From contig NZ_CP033070.1 of NCBI RefSeq assembly GCF_003669035.1, positions 3,224,001 through 3,288,000 of the forward strand: a DNA stretch of 64,000 nt, given 5' to 3'. The position numbers were made by a program, and so were the translations under genes. Positions 9,323 to 17,671 of this stretch are shown in pieces (position 1 is the stretch's first letter; every line of letters begins with the position of its first letter). Source of the stretch: Chryseobacterium sp. 3008163. Its GTDB lineage: Bacteria > Bacteroidota > Bacteroidia > Flavobacteriales > Weeksellaceae. The notes beneath the pieces are model-generated. The model was not told where the DNA came from, ran no database searches, and saw only the letters and a list, made by a program, of their open reading frames with translations.

Positions 9323-10630
9323 TTATATCCTCTCAATATCTGCTCCAATTGCTTTCAATCTTCCGTCGATATTTTCATACCCACGGTCAATTTGCTCGAT
9401 ATTGTGAATGATTGATTTTCCTTCAGCAGAAAGGGCAGCAATCAAAAGTGCATTTCCGGCTCTGATGTCGGGAGAAACCATCGTTGTTCCACGAAGTGGT
9501 GATTCTTGATTCAAACCGATTACTGTTGCTCTGTGTGGATCGCACAAGATAATTTGTGCTCCCATGTCAATCAGTTTATCAACGAAAAATAATCTTGATT
9601 CAAACATTTTCTGATGTACCAAAATACTTCCTTTTGCCTGTGTTGCCACTACCAAAATGATGGAAAGTAAATCTGGAGTAAATCCTGGCCAAGGCGCATC
9701 AGAAATCGTAAGGATTGATCCGTCGATGAATTTCTGAATTTTATAATGTTCCTGAGATGGGATGTAAATGTCATCACCACTTTGCTCAAGCTCGATTCCC
9801 AGTTTTCTGAATGTATTTGGAATAACGCCAAGCTGGTTCCAGTTGACATTTTTGATGGTGATTTCAGATTTTGTCATGGCTGCAAGACCAATCCATGAAC
9901 CGATTTCTACCATGTCCGGAAGCATAGTGTGTTCTGTTCCGTTCAAACTTGTAACGCCTTCAATCGTTAATAAATTTGAACCGATACCTGAAATATTGGC
10001 ACCCATTCTGTTCAGCATTTTGCAAAGTTGCTGCAGATAAGGTTCGCATGCTGCGTTGTAGATTCTTGTTTTTCCTTTTGCCAAAGCTGCTGCCATTACG
10101 ATATTAGCAGTTCCTGTTACAGAAGCTTCTTCAAGAAGGATAAATTTTCCGTTAAGTTCTTTAGCTTTTAATGAATAGAAAAATTCGTTCTCATCATAAT
10201 GAAATTCAGCACCCAATTCTACCAATCCTTGGAAGTGCGTATCTAATCTTCTTCTTCCGATTTTGTCACCACCCGGAGTTGGCATATAAGCTTCACCGTA
10301 ACGAGCTAGCATTGGACCCATCAACATAATTGAACCTCTTAGTTTTGCGCCGTCTTTTTTGAATTCGTCAGATTTAATGTAATCAAAATTGACGCTGTCT
10401 GCCTTGAAAGTAAAATCGCCATGACCATTTTTGGTCACTTTTACTCCGAAATCTCCTAAAATCTCAATCAATCTGTTGACATCATGAATATCGGGAATGT
10501 TTTTAATTCTTACCTCCTCATCCGTTAACAAAACCGCACATAAGATTTGGAGAGCTTCATTTTTTGCCCCTTGTGGAGTAATTTCACCTTGCAGTCTTTT
10601 TCCTCCTCTTATTTGAAATGTCCCACTCAT
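9323..10630 (-). CDS. murA: UDP-N-acetylglucosamine 1-carboxyvinyltransferase
   Basis: 435 residues, the normal length for MurA, which transfers enolpyruvate from PEP to UDP-GlcNAc in the first committed step of peptidoglycan synthesis in the cytoplasm. Family marks are QGAKNEALQILCA at the N-terminus (substrate Lys/Asn), the loop TPGGDKIGRRRLDTH, EEASVTGTANIVMAA and the C-terminal DIRAGNALLIAALSAEG. The residue equivalent to the catalytic Cys115 of E. coli is Asp122 here, a change known from the family to give fosfomycin insensitivity. It overlaps the DUF4290 gene by one base (TAATG), so the two are translationally coupled. Confidence 0.96.
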   Translation of the reverse strand: MSGTFQIRGGKRLQGEITPQGAKNEALQILCAVLLTDEEVRIKNIPDIHDVNRLIEILGDFGVKVTKNGHGDFTFKADSVNFDYIKSDEFKKDGAKLRGSIMLMGPMLARYGEAYMPTPGGDKIGRRRLDTHFQGLVELGAEFHYDENEFFYSLKAKELNGKFILLEEASVTGTANIVMAAALAKGKTRIYNAACEPYLQQLCKMLNRMGANISGIGSNLLTIEGVTSLNGTEHTMLPDMVEIGSWIGLAAMTKSEITIKNVNWNQLGVIPNTFRKLGIELEQSGDDIYIPSQEHYKIQKFIDGSILTISDAPWPGFTPDLLSIILVVATQAKGSILVHQKMFESRLFFVDKLIDMGAQIILCDPHRATVIGLNQESPLRGTTMVSPDIRAGNALLIAALSAEGKSIIHNIEQIDRGYENIDGRLKAIGADIERI

Positions 10631-11298
10631 TATCTTCTATTCTTATTATTGTTGTTATTTGTGAATCTTCTTTTGTTAATATTGTTGTTAGTATTGCTTT
10701 GATTTCGGTTATTGTTATTCTTGTTCAGATTATTACGGTTGGCGGTGGCGTAATAAATTTTGCTTTTTTCAAGAGATTCAATATTCGTTAAATCAAGTCT
10801 GTTAGATGATAATTCTTTCAGGTGACGGAAGATCACATCATCAGTTACATGTTCTTTATTATAAACATTGTAAGACTTCTTCATATTGTTGGCAATCACT
10901 TCAATCAGAGCTTCTTTTTCGTCTCCGGGTTCAAGTTCGATTGCTTTTTCTATTAATTGAAGAATACTTTTTCCGTAAAATTTGAAGTCACCCTGAAGCT
11001 TGGGATATTCCATTCTTTTTGGTTTCTCCTCAAGTTCTTCTTTGGTTGGGAAAGGATATACAGGATCGATGTCAAGATCATGTTTAGCCAAAATATACAG
11101 ATGATCCCAAAGTTTATGTTTGTAATTGTCTTCGTCTCGTAGTTGTGGGTTTCTTTGACCCATAAAATCAATGATTGCCATTGCCATTTCGTTTCTTTCT
11201 TCTTTTGTAGAAAGCTCTTTGCAACGCTCAACCAACTGTTGTATGATTCTGCCGTATTCCGGCATATTAAGCTGAGTTCTTTGGGTGTTATATTCCAT
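10630..11298 (-). CDS. DUF4290 family protein
   Basis: 222 residues from the ATG at 11298; a longer reading would need a TTG at 11307 inside the promoter. The folded part (EYNTQRTQLNMPEYGRIIQQLVERC, MAIIDFMGQRNPQLRD, KLWDHLYILAKHDLDIDPVYPFP) is the Bacteroidetes DUF4290 family, no known activity. The last 40 residues are an Asn/Arg-rich low-complexity tail, probably disordered and possibly nucleic-acid binding (inference). It precedes murA with a TAATG overlap, an order I recall as common in Flavobacteriia. Confidence 0.85.
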   Translation of the reverse strand: MEYNTQRTQLNMPEYGRIIQQLVERCKELSTKEERNEMAMAIIDFMGQRNPQLRDEDNYKHKLWDHLYILAKHDLDIDPVYPFPTKEELEEKPKRMEYPKLQGDFKFYGKSILQLIEKAIELEPGDEKEALIEVIANNMKKSYNVYNKEHVTDDVIFRHLKELSSNRLDLTNIESLEKSKIYYATANRNNLNKNNNNRNQSNTNNNINKRRFTNNNNNKNRR

Positions 11299-11304
11299 AA
11301 TATG

Positions 11305-11312
11305 CAAATATA
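11305..11312 (-). promoter_or_regulatory. -7 box just upstream of the DUF4290-murA start
   Basis: Minus-strand TATATTTG lies six bases before the ATG at 11298, leaving almost no 5' leader. I found no clear upstream TTTG at 17-23 bp. Confidence 0.5.
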
Positions 11313-11415
11313 TGGATTAATAAAAAAATCAGTTAGAAAAACTTAAATGTTTGTTATAATTTAATGAAAAATTAAAGTTTTCCGCTATTTTATCAGATAC
11401 CAAAATTTAAATCAA

Positions 11416-11829
11416 TCAAATTTCGATAAATTTCTTTCTTTGATGAGGAGTTGGTAGATAACATTTCTGATTCGCAATTTTCATCCTGTTCTCAGAAATT
11501 TTATCATAAATCTTGTCTCTTAAGAATGAAGGGAAGATTTTTCCCATCACAGACAGTTTGTAAATTCCGCCTAATAAATTTGCTATTTTTAAAACTGCGT
11601 GAGATTTAATTAAATAATAAGAATTGGGTTTCCACAAATACATGGTGTTGAATTGTTTGGTTTCAAGACCTCTTTCTGAAAGAAATTTTTGTCCGAATTC
11701 AGACTGCAGTGAAGCAAACATAAATTGGTCATTTTTGTCTCTTTCTAAAATCCATTGTACCCAAAAATTACAGACGCCGCACTCGCCGTCAAAAAACACA
11801 ATATGTTTATCCTTCCATTTTTCCTCCAT
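11416..11829 (-). CDS. DCC family thiol-disulfide oxidoreductase (DUF393)
   Basis: 137 residues. The opening KHIVFFDGECGVCNFWVQWILERDK contains the DxxCxxC motif of the DCC/DUF393 (YuxK-like) family, and FASLQSEFGQKFL follows as expected. These are small thioredoxin-like proteins assumed to carry out dithiol-disulfide exchange; substrates are unknown. It lies 11 bp downstream of the haem-binding gene, so the two are likely co-transcribed, fitting a redox theme, though that is inference. Confidence 0.88.
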   Translation of the reverse strand: MEEKWKDKHIVFFDGECGVCNFWVQWILERDKNDQFMFASLQSEFGQKFLSERGLETKQFNTMYLWKPNSYYLIKSHAVLKIANLLGGIYKLSVMGKIFPSFLRDKIYDKISENRMKIANQKCYLPTPHQRKKFIEI

Positions 11830-11840
11830 GATTTTTTGTT

Positions 11841-12298
11841 TTATTGCATTTTTATCTGCGTGTCTTCTATTTGTTTTTTTAAATAGATAACGAGTTCTTT
11901 TCTTTGTTGATCAGTCAGCTTAGCATCTTGATGACCGACGTAATAAGATTCTAAAGGCATTTCCTTTTTTTCAATCATCTCAATACATTCTTCCATTTTA
12001 TGAATCTGCCTTTTGGGTTCGTAGGTTGCAAAAATAGAGAAGTTTAAATGTTTTCTCCCTTCATTGATATGGTTTTTCAGAAACCAGGACGATGGGGCAA
12101 TACTAGAATACCATGGGTATTTTGTTTCGTTTGAATGACAATCATAGCATGAAGTTTTTATCGTGTTTGCTATGTTTTCCGGAGTATTTTTAATTCTTAA
12201 AAAATCCATTCCTTCATTTACGGGCGGATTTGTTTTATCAATCGGAAAAAACTGAATGATAACAAAAGCAACCAAAAAATAATAAGTATTTTCTTCAT
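11841..12298 (-). CDS. Haem-binding domain protein, start region frameshifted
   Basis: The domain begins FVIIQFFPIDKTNPP and contains SCYDCHSNETKYPWYSSIAPSSWFL, a single CxxCH c-type haem site with the Trp/Pro context of the Haem_bd family, then EGRKHLNFS. The continuous frame has no ATG; it would start at a TTG at 12275. Just upstream an ATG at 12298 opens MKKILIIF in another frame, and adding one T to the minus-strand T6 run (12274-12279) joins them into a 152-residue protein with a normal signal anchor (MKKILIIFLVAFVIIQFFPI). A periplasmic electron carrier or sensor is inferred. Followed at 11 bp by the DCC protein. Confidence 0.82.
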
Positions 12299-12434
12299 AA
12301 AGCGAAATTTTAAAAGACGGTTAATTAAATCACATCTCGTGCCTAAAGTTTAAATTTAGAAAAAAATATCGACTATTTATTTGTGGACTAGCTGTTTAGA
12401 ATAAATCAATGATTAAGGTTAAATTTTAAAACCC

Positions 12435-12442
12435 TATCTTTG
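12435..12442 (+). promoter_or_regulatory. -7 box of der
   Basis: TATCTTTG matches TAnnTTTG. It gives a transcript with an approximately 80-base structured leader before der. No convincing -33 TTTG was found. Confidence 0.5.
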
Positions 12443-12452
12443 CAAAAAAATT

Positions 12453-12512
12453 GGGCTCCAATAGTTGGAGTAACCCATTGATAATCTGATCCTGAGTACA
12501 TCTCAAGGGTTA
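12453..12512 (+). promoter_or_regulatory. Structured 5' leader of der
   Basis: Two hairpins lie between the promoter and the ATG at 12526. The first is CTCCAA-TAG-TTGGAG (12456-12470). The second is closed by TAACCC (12471-12476) with GGGTTA (12507-12512) and has an inner TGAG/CTCA pair. The TAACCC strand can instead pair with GGG at 12453-12455, so two mutually exclusive folds are possible. No known riboswitch is recognised. Confidence 0.4.
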
Positions 12513-12525
12513 TTAAACATTTTTT

Positions 12526-13836
12526 ATGTCAAATATTGTTGCAATCGTTGGACGTCCCAACGTAGGAAAATCCACACTTTTTAATCGTTTGCTAGAAAGA
12601 AGAGAAGCTATCGTAGATTCTACTTCCGGAGTTACCAGAGACCGTCATTACGGAAAATCTGACTGGAGTGGTGTAGACTTTACTGTAATCGATACAGGTG
12701 GTTATGAAGTAAACAGCGAAGACGTTTTCCAGGAAGAAATTTCAAAACAGGTTCAGCTGGCAATTGATGAAGCGACGTCAATTATTTTTATGATGAACGT
12801 AGAAGAAGGTCTTACAGATACCGACTATGAGATTCATGAGATGTTGAGAAGATCAAAAAAGCCGGTTTATCATGTGATTAATAAAGTTGACTCTTCAAAA
12901 GAAGAATTGGCAGCTACAGAATTTTATCAGTTAGGAATTGAAAAATATTACACTTTATCTTCAGCTACAGGTTCCGGAACAGGAGAGATTCTTGATGCTG
13001 TGATTAATGATTTCCCGACAACTGATTACAAAGATCCATTCGAAGGTCTTCCAAAAATTACCATTGCAGGTCGTCCAAACGTAGGGAAATCTACTTTAAC
13101 GAATGCTTTGCTTGATGCTGAAAGAAACATTGTAACGGATGTTGCAGGAACTACAAGAGACAGTATTCAGACCCTTTATAATAAATTCGGACACGAGTTT
13201 GTGTTGGTAGATACTGCCGGAATGCGTCGTAAGTCTAAAGTAAATGAAGATTTAGAATTTTATTCTGTAATGAGATCTATTCGTTCTATTGAATTTTCTG
13301 ATGTTGTTATCATCATGGTTGATGCAACTTTGGGGTGGGAATCTCAGGATATGAATATCTTTGGTTTGGCTCAGAAAAACAGAAAAGGTATTGTAATCGT
13401 AGTTAACAAATGGGATTTGATTGAAGACAAAACAACCAATACCGTAAGAGATTTCGAACAATCTATCAGAGATAAAATCGGTCAGTTCAGCGATATTCCA
13501 ATTCTTTTTGTTTCAGCTTTAACGAAACAGAGAATCCTGAAAGCTGTTGAAATGGCAATGGTTGTTTATGAAGACCGTAAGAAGAAAATCAAAACTTCAA
13601 AATTAAATGAGGTAATGCTTCCTATTTTCGAACGTACTCCGCCGCCAGCAAACAAAGGAAAATATATTAAAATCAAATATTGTGTACAGTTGCCGACACC
13701 GTCGCCACAATTTGTTTTCTTCTGTAATTTACCGCAGTATGTGAAAGAAGCATACAAACGATTTACAGAAAACCAACTGAGAAAAGAATTTGGTTTCACC
13801 GGAGTTCCGATTGAAGTGTATTTCAGACAAAAATAG
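12526..13836 (+). CDS. der: Ribosome biogenesis GTPase Der (EngA)
   Basis: 436 residues. Der is the double-GTPase that assists assembly of the 50S ribosomal subunit. Two Ras-like domains are in order: G1 GRPNVGKSTLFN at about residue 8 with DTGGYE and NKVD, then a second G1 GRPNVGKSTLTN at about 182 with DTAGMRRKSKVNEDLEFYS and NKWD. The C-terminal KH-like domain ends FTGVPIEVYFRQK. The length is standard and the start ATG is unambiguous. Transcribed alone, with a structured leader upstream and a hairpin downstream. Confidence 0.97.
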   Translation: MSNIVAIVGRPNVGKSTLFNRLLERREAIVDSTSGVTRDRHYGKSDWSGVDFTVIDTGGYEVNSEDVFQEEISKQVQLAIDEATSIIFMMNVEEGLTDTDYEIHEMLRRSKKPVYHVINKVDSSKEELAATEFYQLGIEKYYTLSSATGSGTGEILDAVINDFPTTDYKDPFEGLPKITIAGRPNVGKSTLTNALLDAERNIVTDVAGTTRDSIQTLYNKFGHEFVLVDTAGMRRKSKVNEDLEFYSVMRSIRSIEFSDVVIIMVDATLGWESQDMNIFGLAQKNRKGIVIVVNKWDLIEDKTTNTVRDFEQSIRDKIGQFSDIPILFVSALTKQRILKAVEMAMVVYEDRKKKIKTSKLNEVMLPIFERTPPPANKGKYIKIKYCVQLPTPSPQFVFFCNLPQYVKEAYKRFTENQLRKEFGFTGVPIEVYFRQK

Positions 13837-13870
13837 TCGTTACCAATTACAATTTAAAATCATAAAAATA

Positions 13871-13903
13871 AAATCCCTTTCAGTAATTTTCTGAGAGGGA
13901 TTT
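13871..13903. terminator. Hairpin terminator after der
   Basis: AAATCCCTTTCAG and CTGAGAGGGATTT pair over 13 bp with one G-T wobble. The downstream tract (TTTATTTTAT) is T-rich but broken. Confidence 0.65.
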
Positions 13904-13944
13904 ATTTTATATTTCATAGTTTTGTTGTCAGAATAATCAAAATT

Positions 13945-14595
13945 ATGACGGTAGAACTTTCTAAAACTTTTTCTTTAGTTAATTCATGGATTAACGAGCT
14001 TCGAAACGTAGAAATTCAGCATGACCGAATGAGATTCCGCAGAAATATGGAGCGCATCGGAGAAATTGCCGCTTTTGAAATCTCTAAAGATTTAGAAACA
14101 AAAGAAATTGAAATTCAGACCCCTTTAGATAAAATAAAAGTTCATGAAATTGCCGTTCAGCCAGTGATTACAACCATTTTAAGGGCTGGAGTTCCTTTGT
14201 TTGAAGGGATTTTAAATTATTTCGACAGAGCTGACTGTGGTTTTGTAGCAGCTTACAGAAAGCATGACGCAAATGATTATTTCTCCATAAAGCAAGATTA
14301 TTTAACCTGCCCGAATATCGACGGAAGACCATTAATTGTCGCAGATCCTATGTTGGCAACTGGCGCATCTTTAATTGAAGCTATCAAAGATTTACTAACC
14401 AACGGAACGCCTTCTCAACTACACATCGTTGCAGCTATTGCATCAAAACAAGGTGTTGAAAAGATTGAAAAGGCTTATCCACAGGCAAAAATATGGGTCG
14501 GTGCTATTGATGAAAATTTAACGACGAAAGGTTATATAACTCCAGGTTTAGGAGATGCGGGAGATTTGAGTTATGGCGAAAAATTGCAGAGATAA
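13945..14595 (+). CDS. upp: Uracil phosphoribosyltransferase
   Basis: 216 residues. It salvages uracil to UMP using PRPP in the cytoplasm. Visible marks are TTILRAGVPLFEGILNYF (uracil-side loop), the PRPP-binding region LIVADPMLATGASLIEAI with the usual Asp-Pro-Met-Leu-Ala-Thr-Gly pattern, and the C-terminal GAIDENLTTKGYITPGLGDAGDLSYG that binds uracil. A TAGTTTTG -7 box lies at 13917-13924. The stop codon abuts the stop of the converging hydrolase with no gap. Confidence 0.96.
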   Translation: MTVELSKTFSLVNSWINELRNVEIQHDRMRFRRNMERIGEIAAFEISKDLETKEIEIQTPLDKIKVHEIAVQPVITTILRAGVPLFEGILNYFDRADCGFVAAYRKHDANDYFSIKQDYLTCPNIDGRPLIVADPMLATGASLIEAIKDLLTNGTPSQLHIVAAIASKQGVEKIEKAYPQAKIWVGAIDENLTTKGYITPGLGDAGDLSYGEKLQR

Positions 14596-15285
14596 TTAAG
14601 GCAGACTCCACAAATCTTGCATCAAATTGAGAAGTAGATCTGCTCGTACTTTTTCTAGCGGATGTTTTGTGTTGGGAAGTACGGCCAATTTTCCTTTTGT
14701 AAGTTTTCTGCAAACTGCTGTGCTTTCCTCAATTGTAACCATATTGTCCTGATCTCCGACCATAATCTGAACCGGAATTTCGATATTCTTTAAAACTTCA
14801 TCATGTAACGGTGGATTTTTACCCAAAGAAATCATCATTTCAGCAATTTCAGGAAGTAATTTTTTCCATTTTGAACCATGCTGAGATTCTAATAATTCGG
14901 CATATTTTGGAATTTTTTCTATAATAATATCAGGATTCAGCATTTTACTTTCTTTCAATGCTTGTTCTTCTGTCCAGTCAAACTTGGTTCCTAATGTCAT
15001 GACTGAATTTACTTTTTCAGGATTTTCTAAAGTATAACAAAGCGCAACGTAGCCACCCATACTGTGCCCGAAAATACAAACATCTTCCAGATTTTTCTTT
15101 TCAATAAATTCACTTAATTCCTGGATGTATTTTTCAATCGTAATTCCGTTCGTCGGCAGTTCTGTGTTTCCGTGTCCCGAAAACAATGGGGTATAAACAT
15201 TGAAAGATTCTGAAAGCGCATTCAGATAAGGATTAAATAGATCACTGTGACCCAATGCACCATGTAATAAAATAAGGTTCCTCAT
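14596..15285 (-). CDS. Alpha/beta hydrolase
   Basis: 229 residues with the alpha/beta-hydrolase fold: oxyanion segment LLHGALGHSD, the nucleophile elbow CIFGHSMGGYVAL (GxSxG, Ser near residue 74), an acid in PVQIMVGDQDNMV and the catalytic His in LPNTKHPLEKV. No signal peptide, so cytoplasmic. Substrate is unknown; the size and motifs fit small esterase or lactonase-like members. Preceded 44 bp upstream by the ComF-like gene on the same strand. Confidence 0.85.
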   Translation of the reverse strand: MRNLILLHGALGHSDLFNPYLNALSESFNVYTPLFSGHGNTELPTNGITIEKYIQELSEFIEKKNLEDVCIFGHSMGGYVALCYTLENPEKVNSVMTLGTKFDWTEEQALKESKMLNPDIIIEKIPKYAELLESQHGSKWKKLLPEIAEMMISLGKNPPLHDEVLKNIEIPVQIMVGDQDNMVTIEESTAVCRKLTKGKLAVLPNTKHPLEKVRADLLLNLMQDLWSLP

Positions 15286-15328
15286 ATAATTAGTTTATGG
15301 AAAATTAGCAAAAATATTTTAATCTCGG

Positions 15329-15982
15329 CTATTCATCCATTGCCATTACCAAAATGCTCACTTTATTATTTCCTTCTTTCAGAATTTCCCATGCAATTGT
15401 TGCCAAAGTATTTCCGGTTGTAAAAACATCATCAATCAATAAGATGTGTTGATTAGAAATCTTTTTTGTTAATGAGAAAGTATTTTGAGTTTCAAGACGG
15501 TGTTGTTTATCTTTCAACGCTTGAGCTTTTGAGTAATGATTTCTCTTCAGTAAATGATGCTCAAATGGAATTCCATAAGAATCAGAAAGCGTTTTTGTGA
15601 ACAGATGCAATTGATTATAACCTCTTTCCTTTTCTTTCTTCGGATGAAGAGGAACGCTGACTAGTACATCCGGCTTTTCGCTTTTAAAATCTAATCTTTC
15701 TGTCACCCAATCTGCAACAGTTTTTCCGGTTTTTTCTCGACTTCTGTACTTTAATTGGTGAATGATTTTCCGGCTTAAGTTTTCCTGTTCAAACTGCATC
15801 AAAGCGTATGCATTCTCAATCGGAAATAACAATTTGCATTTTTCTTTTAAGCTGTTTTCAGATAAATAATCAAAATGAGTAAAGTGAATCTGTTCAAAAC
15901 AAATACTGCAAACAAGTAAGTTGCCATCAATAATTCTATTGCAATGAATGCAGCGGTTTGGGAAAAATAAATCTAAAATCAT
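15329..15982 (-). CDS. comF: ComF family phosphoribosyltransferase-like protein
   Basis: 217 residues. The N-terminus carries a four-cysteine zinc-ribbon pattern (CIHCNRIIDG, CSICFEQI). The C-terminal half has the phosphoribosyltransferase signature ILLIDDVFTTGNTLATIAWEI. In other bacteria ComF proteins are needed for DNA uptake during natural transformation, probably in moving single-stranded DNA across the inner membrane. No other competence genes are nearby, so competence here is not shown. Length is normal. Confidence 0.88.
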   Translation of the reverse strand: MILDLFFPNRCIHCNRIIDGNLLVCSICFEQIHFTHFDYLSENSLKEKCKLLFPIENAYALMQFEQENLSRKIIHQLKYRSREKTGKTVADWVTERLDFKSEKPDVLVSVPLHPKKEKERGYNQLHLFTKTLSDSYGIPFEHHLLKRNHYSKAQALKDKQHRLETQNTFSLTKKISNQHILLIDDVFTTGNTLATIAWEILKEGNNKVSILVMAMDE

Positions 15983-16069
15983 TTGTGTGTTTTCTGAAAC
16001 TAAAATAATTAATTTCTAAAGAAGTTCGATGCTTATAGATTGGTTTTTTTTTAAAAAAATTAAGTATTG

Positions 16070-17544
16070 TCACAAAATACTCTTTCTGATTTTCTCAACC
16101 GAATTTTTCATGCTTAAATTAAAATACTCCTTCTCAAGACGAATTGGCGGAGCTTGTCTCACCTCACAGTCTGCAATACTGCACGATTCGCAGGTTACAC
16201 CAACATTGATGGTTTTCAAAGTCGGAGATTTTATAAAATTGATTTTTTGATCGTTTGCGTATTCAGTAAAATTCCCAAACAATAACTTCGGTTGCTTCCA
16301 TCTGAAAAAGGGTTTTTCTGGGAGGTAGAAATGACCAGATAACTTATTCCTTGATCTTTATAGTGCGAAATTTGCGCATCGGTTAAAGTTTCATTTTCCT
16401 TTAAATGATCGAGATTTTTCACGGCAATCCATCTTCGGCAATAATGTTCATTGGTAGCATTTGCGTGCGGAGCTTGTTGGTGGTTGAGGTGTAACTCTTT
16501 TAAAATCTGAATTTTATCTGAATTTTTCTTTTTAACTAAACATAAATAAAACAAATCTCTGATTCCCAATTCGGATGAGAGAATATTGGTCAGTCGATAA
16601 TAGAAAGTTTCGGGAGAATTTGTGAAATTTTCGATGAGGTTTTCAAAACTTGTTGATTCCCAATTGTTTTGTGAAAAAAAATTAGAAGTGTTTTCAATGA
16701 TTTGTCCTTTTGAAATCAATAATGCTCCTGCAAAATAAGAAGCGTAGAAGTTATTCAGTATTTCTTCAAAACTTCCGAAATCAATCCATGAATAAGTATT
16801 GGGGCGGTTTTTGAGCTCCAAAACATTAAACCCAATCTCCTTCGCGAGAATGAAAGTTTTCTGATCTTTCTCAAGTTTATTATTAAGTAACAATAATTTT
16901 TTCTCTGGAATAAATAACGAACGGAGATGATCTAAAGTTCCATATGTTTCAAAATTTTCTGTTTGAATTGCATAATTAAACTTTTCAATTAAAATCGTTT
17001 CCAAAATTTCAGACTTTAAATTTTTGCTAATCTCTAATTGATTTTCATTAGCAAACTGAATCACTTTTTCTTCAATGTCAGGAAAATAATTGTCATATAA
17101 TTCCTGAAAAGACCGTAGAACAGCAAAGTAAAATCTTTCTTTTCCTAAATTATAATTCTGCGAAATTTCTATCAATGTATTAATAAAAGCGGTTACTTTT
17201 TTGGGCGCATCGCTGATAATGCTGATTAGATTATTTTTATTAATTCCGAAAAGATCTAAGGGGACTTCTTTAAAAAAATCGGATTGTAAAATTTCATTGA
17301 AAGGAGCTAAGCTTTTATCCAATTTTGTTGAAACCAAATCGTCAAAAGTACAGTTGAGAGCTTCAGAAAGCTGAATGATTTTGTCGTGTTTGGGATATTT
17401 TTTTCCGTTTTCGATTTCGTTAAGATAAGATTTAGACAAACCTGTTTTCACGGCAAGATCTTGTAAAGACCAATTTTTCTTTTGTCGTTGCTGTTTCAGT
17501 TTTAGCCCAAAAACTGTTTTGATAAAGTCACTATCCGAATTCAT
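16070..17544 (-). CDS. ScfR/RamB-type XRE regulator of the glyoxylate shunt, C-terminus frameshifted
   Basis: An N-terminal Cro/C1 helix-turn-helix (about 13-66: LKQQRQKKNWSLQDLAVKTG, SKSYLNEIENGKKYP) is followed by an IrrE/ImmA-like and DUF2083 region, the architecture of short-chain fatty acyl regulators such as RamB. The continuous frame stops at 16231, but the next frame carries the expected Cys motif TCESCSIADCEVRQAPP and ends at 16070. Adding one base at the T6 run 16243-16248 gives a 491-residue protein. It is divergent from aceB-aceA with two matching dyads between, so it most likely controls them and itself in response to acyl-CoA or acetate. Start is a near-leaderless ATG at 17544. 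Confidence 0.85.
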
Positions 17545-17548
17545 AGAT

Positions 17549-17556
17549 CAAATATA
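17549..17556 (-). promoter_or_regulatory. -7 box of the ScfR-type regulator gene
   Basis: Minus-strand TATATTTG lies four bases before the ATG at 17544, predicting a leaderless transcript. The operator at 17568-17579 sits just upstream, over the expected -33 region. Confidence 0.6.
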
Positions 17557-17567
17557 AATAAATGAAA

Positions 17568-17579
17568 GCGATTATTCGC
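17568..17579. promoter_or_regulatory. Operator-like dyad 1, GCGA-N4-TCGC
   Basis: GCGATTATTCGC. It has the same GCGA-N4-TCGC frame as the perfect palindrome 35 bp away (centre to centre). It overlaps the upstream part of the regulator promoter, so autoregulation is likely. Confidence 0.6.
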
Positions 17580-17594
17580 ATAATAATTTTTTAA

Positions 17595-17622
17595 AATATT
17601 TAGCGAACGTTCGCTAAATATT
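17595..17622. promoter_or_regulatory. Operator-like perfect palindrome upstream of aceB
   Basis: A 28-base perfect palindrome centred between 17608 and 17609, with core TAGCGAACGTTCGCTA. It lies 14 bp before the aceB -7 box, covering the -33 region. Its core has the GCGA-N4-TCGC form also seen at 17568-17579. Confidence 0.72.
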
Positions 17623-17635
17623 GAATATTTTTATT

Positions 17636-17643
17636 TATGTTTG
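17636..17643 (+). promoter_or_regulatory. -7 box of aceB
   Basis: TATGTTTG matches TAnnTTTG and lies 28 bp before the aceB start. Confidence 0.55.
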
Positions 17644-17671
17644 TAATGTCGAATCATAAAATCAATAGGTT

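Noticed and set aside
15329..15982. A competence locus around the ComF-like gene
   Set aside because: No other competence genes nearby; ComF-like proteins occur widely as isolated genes.
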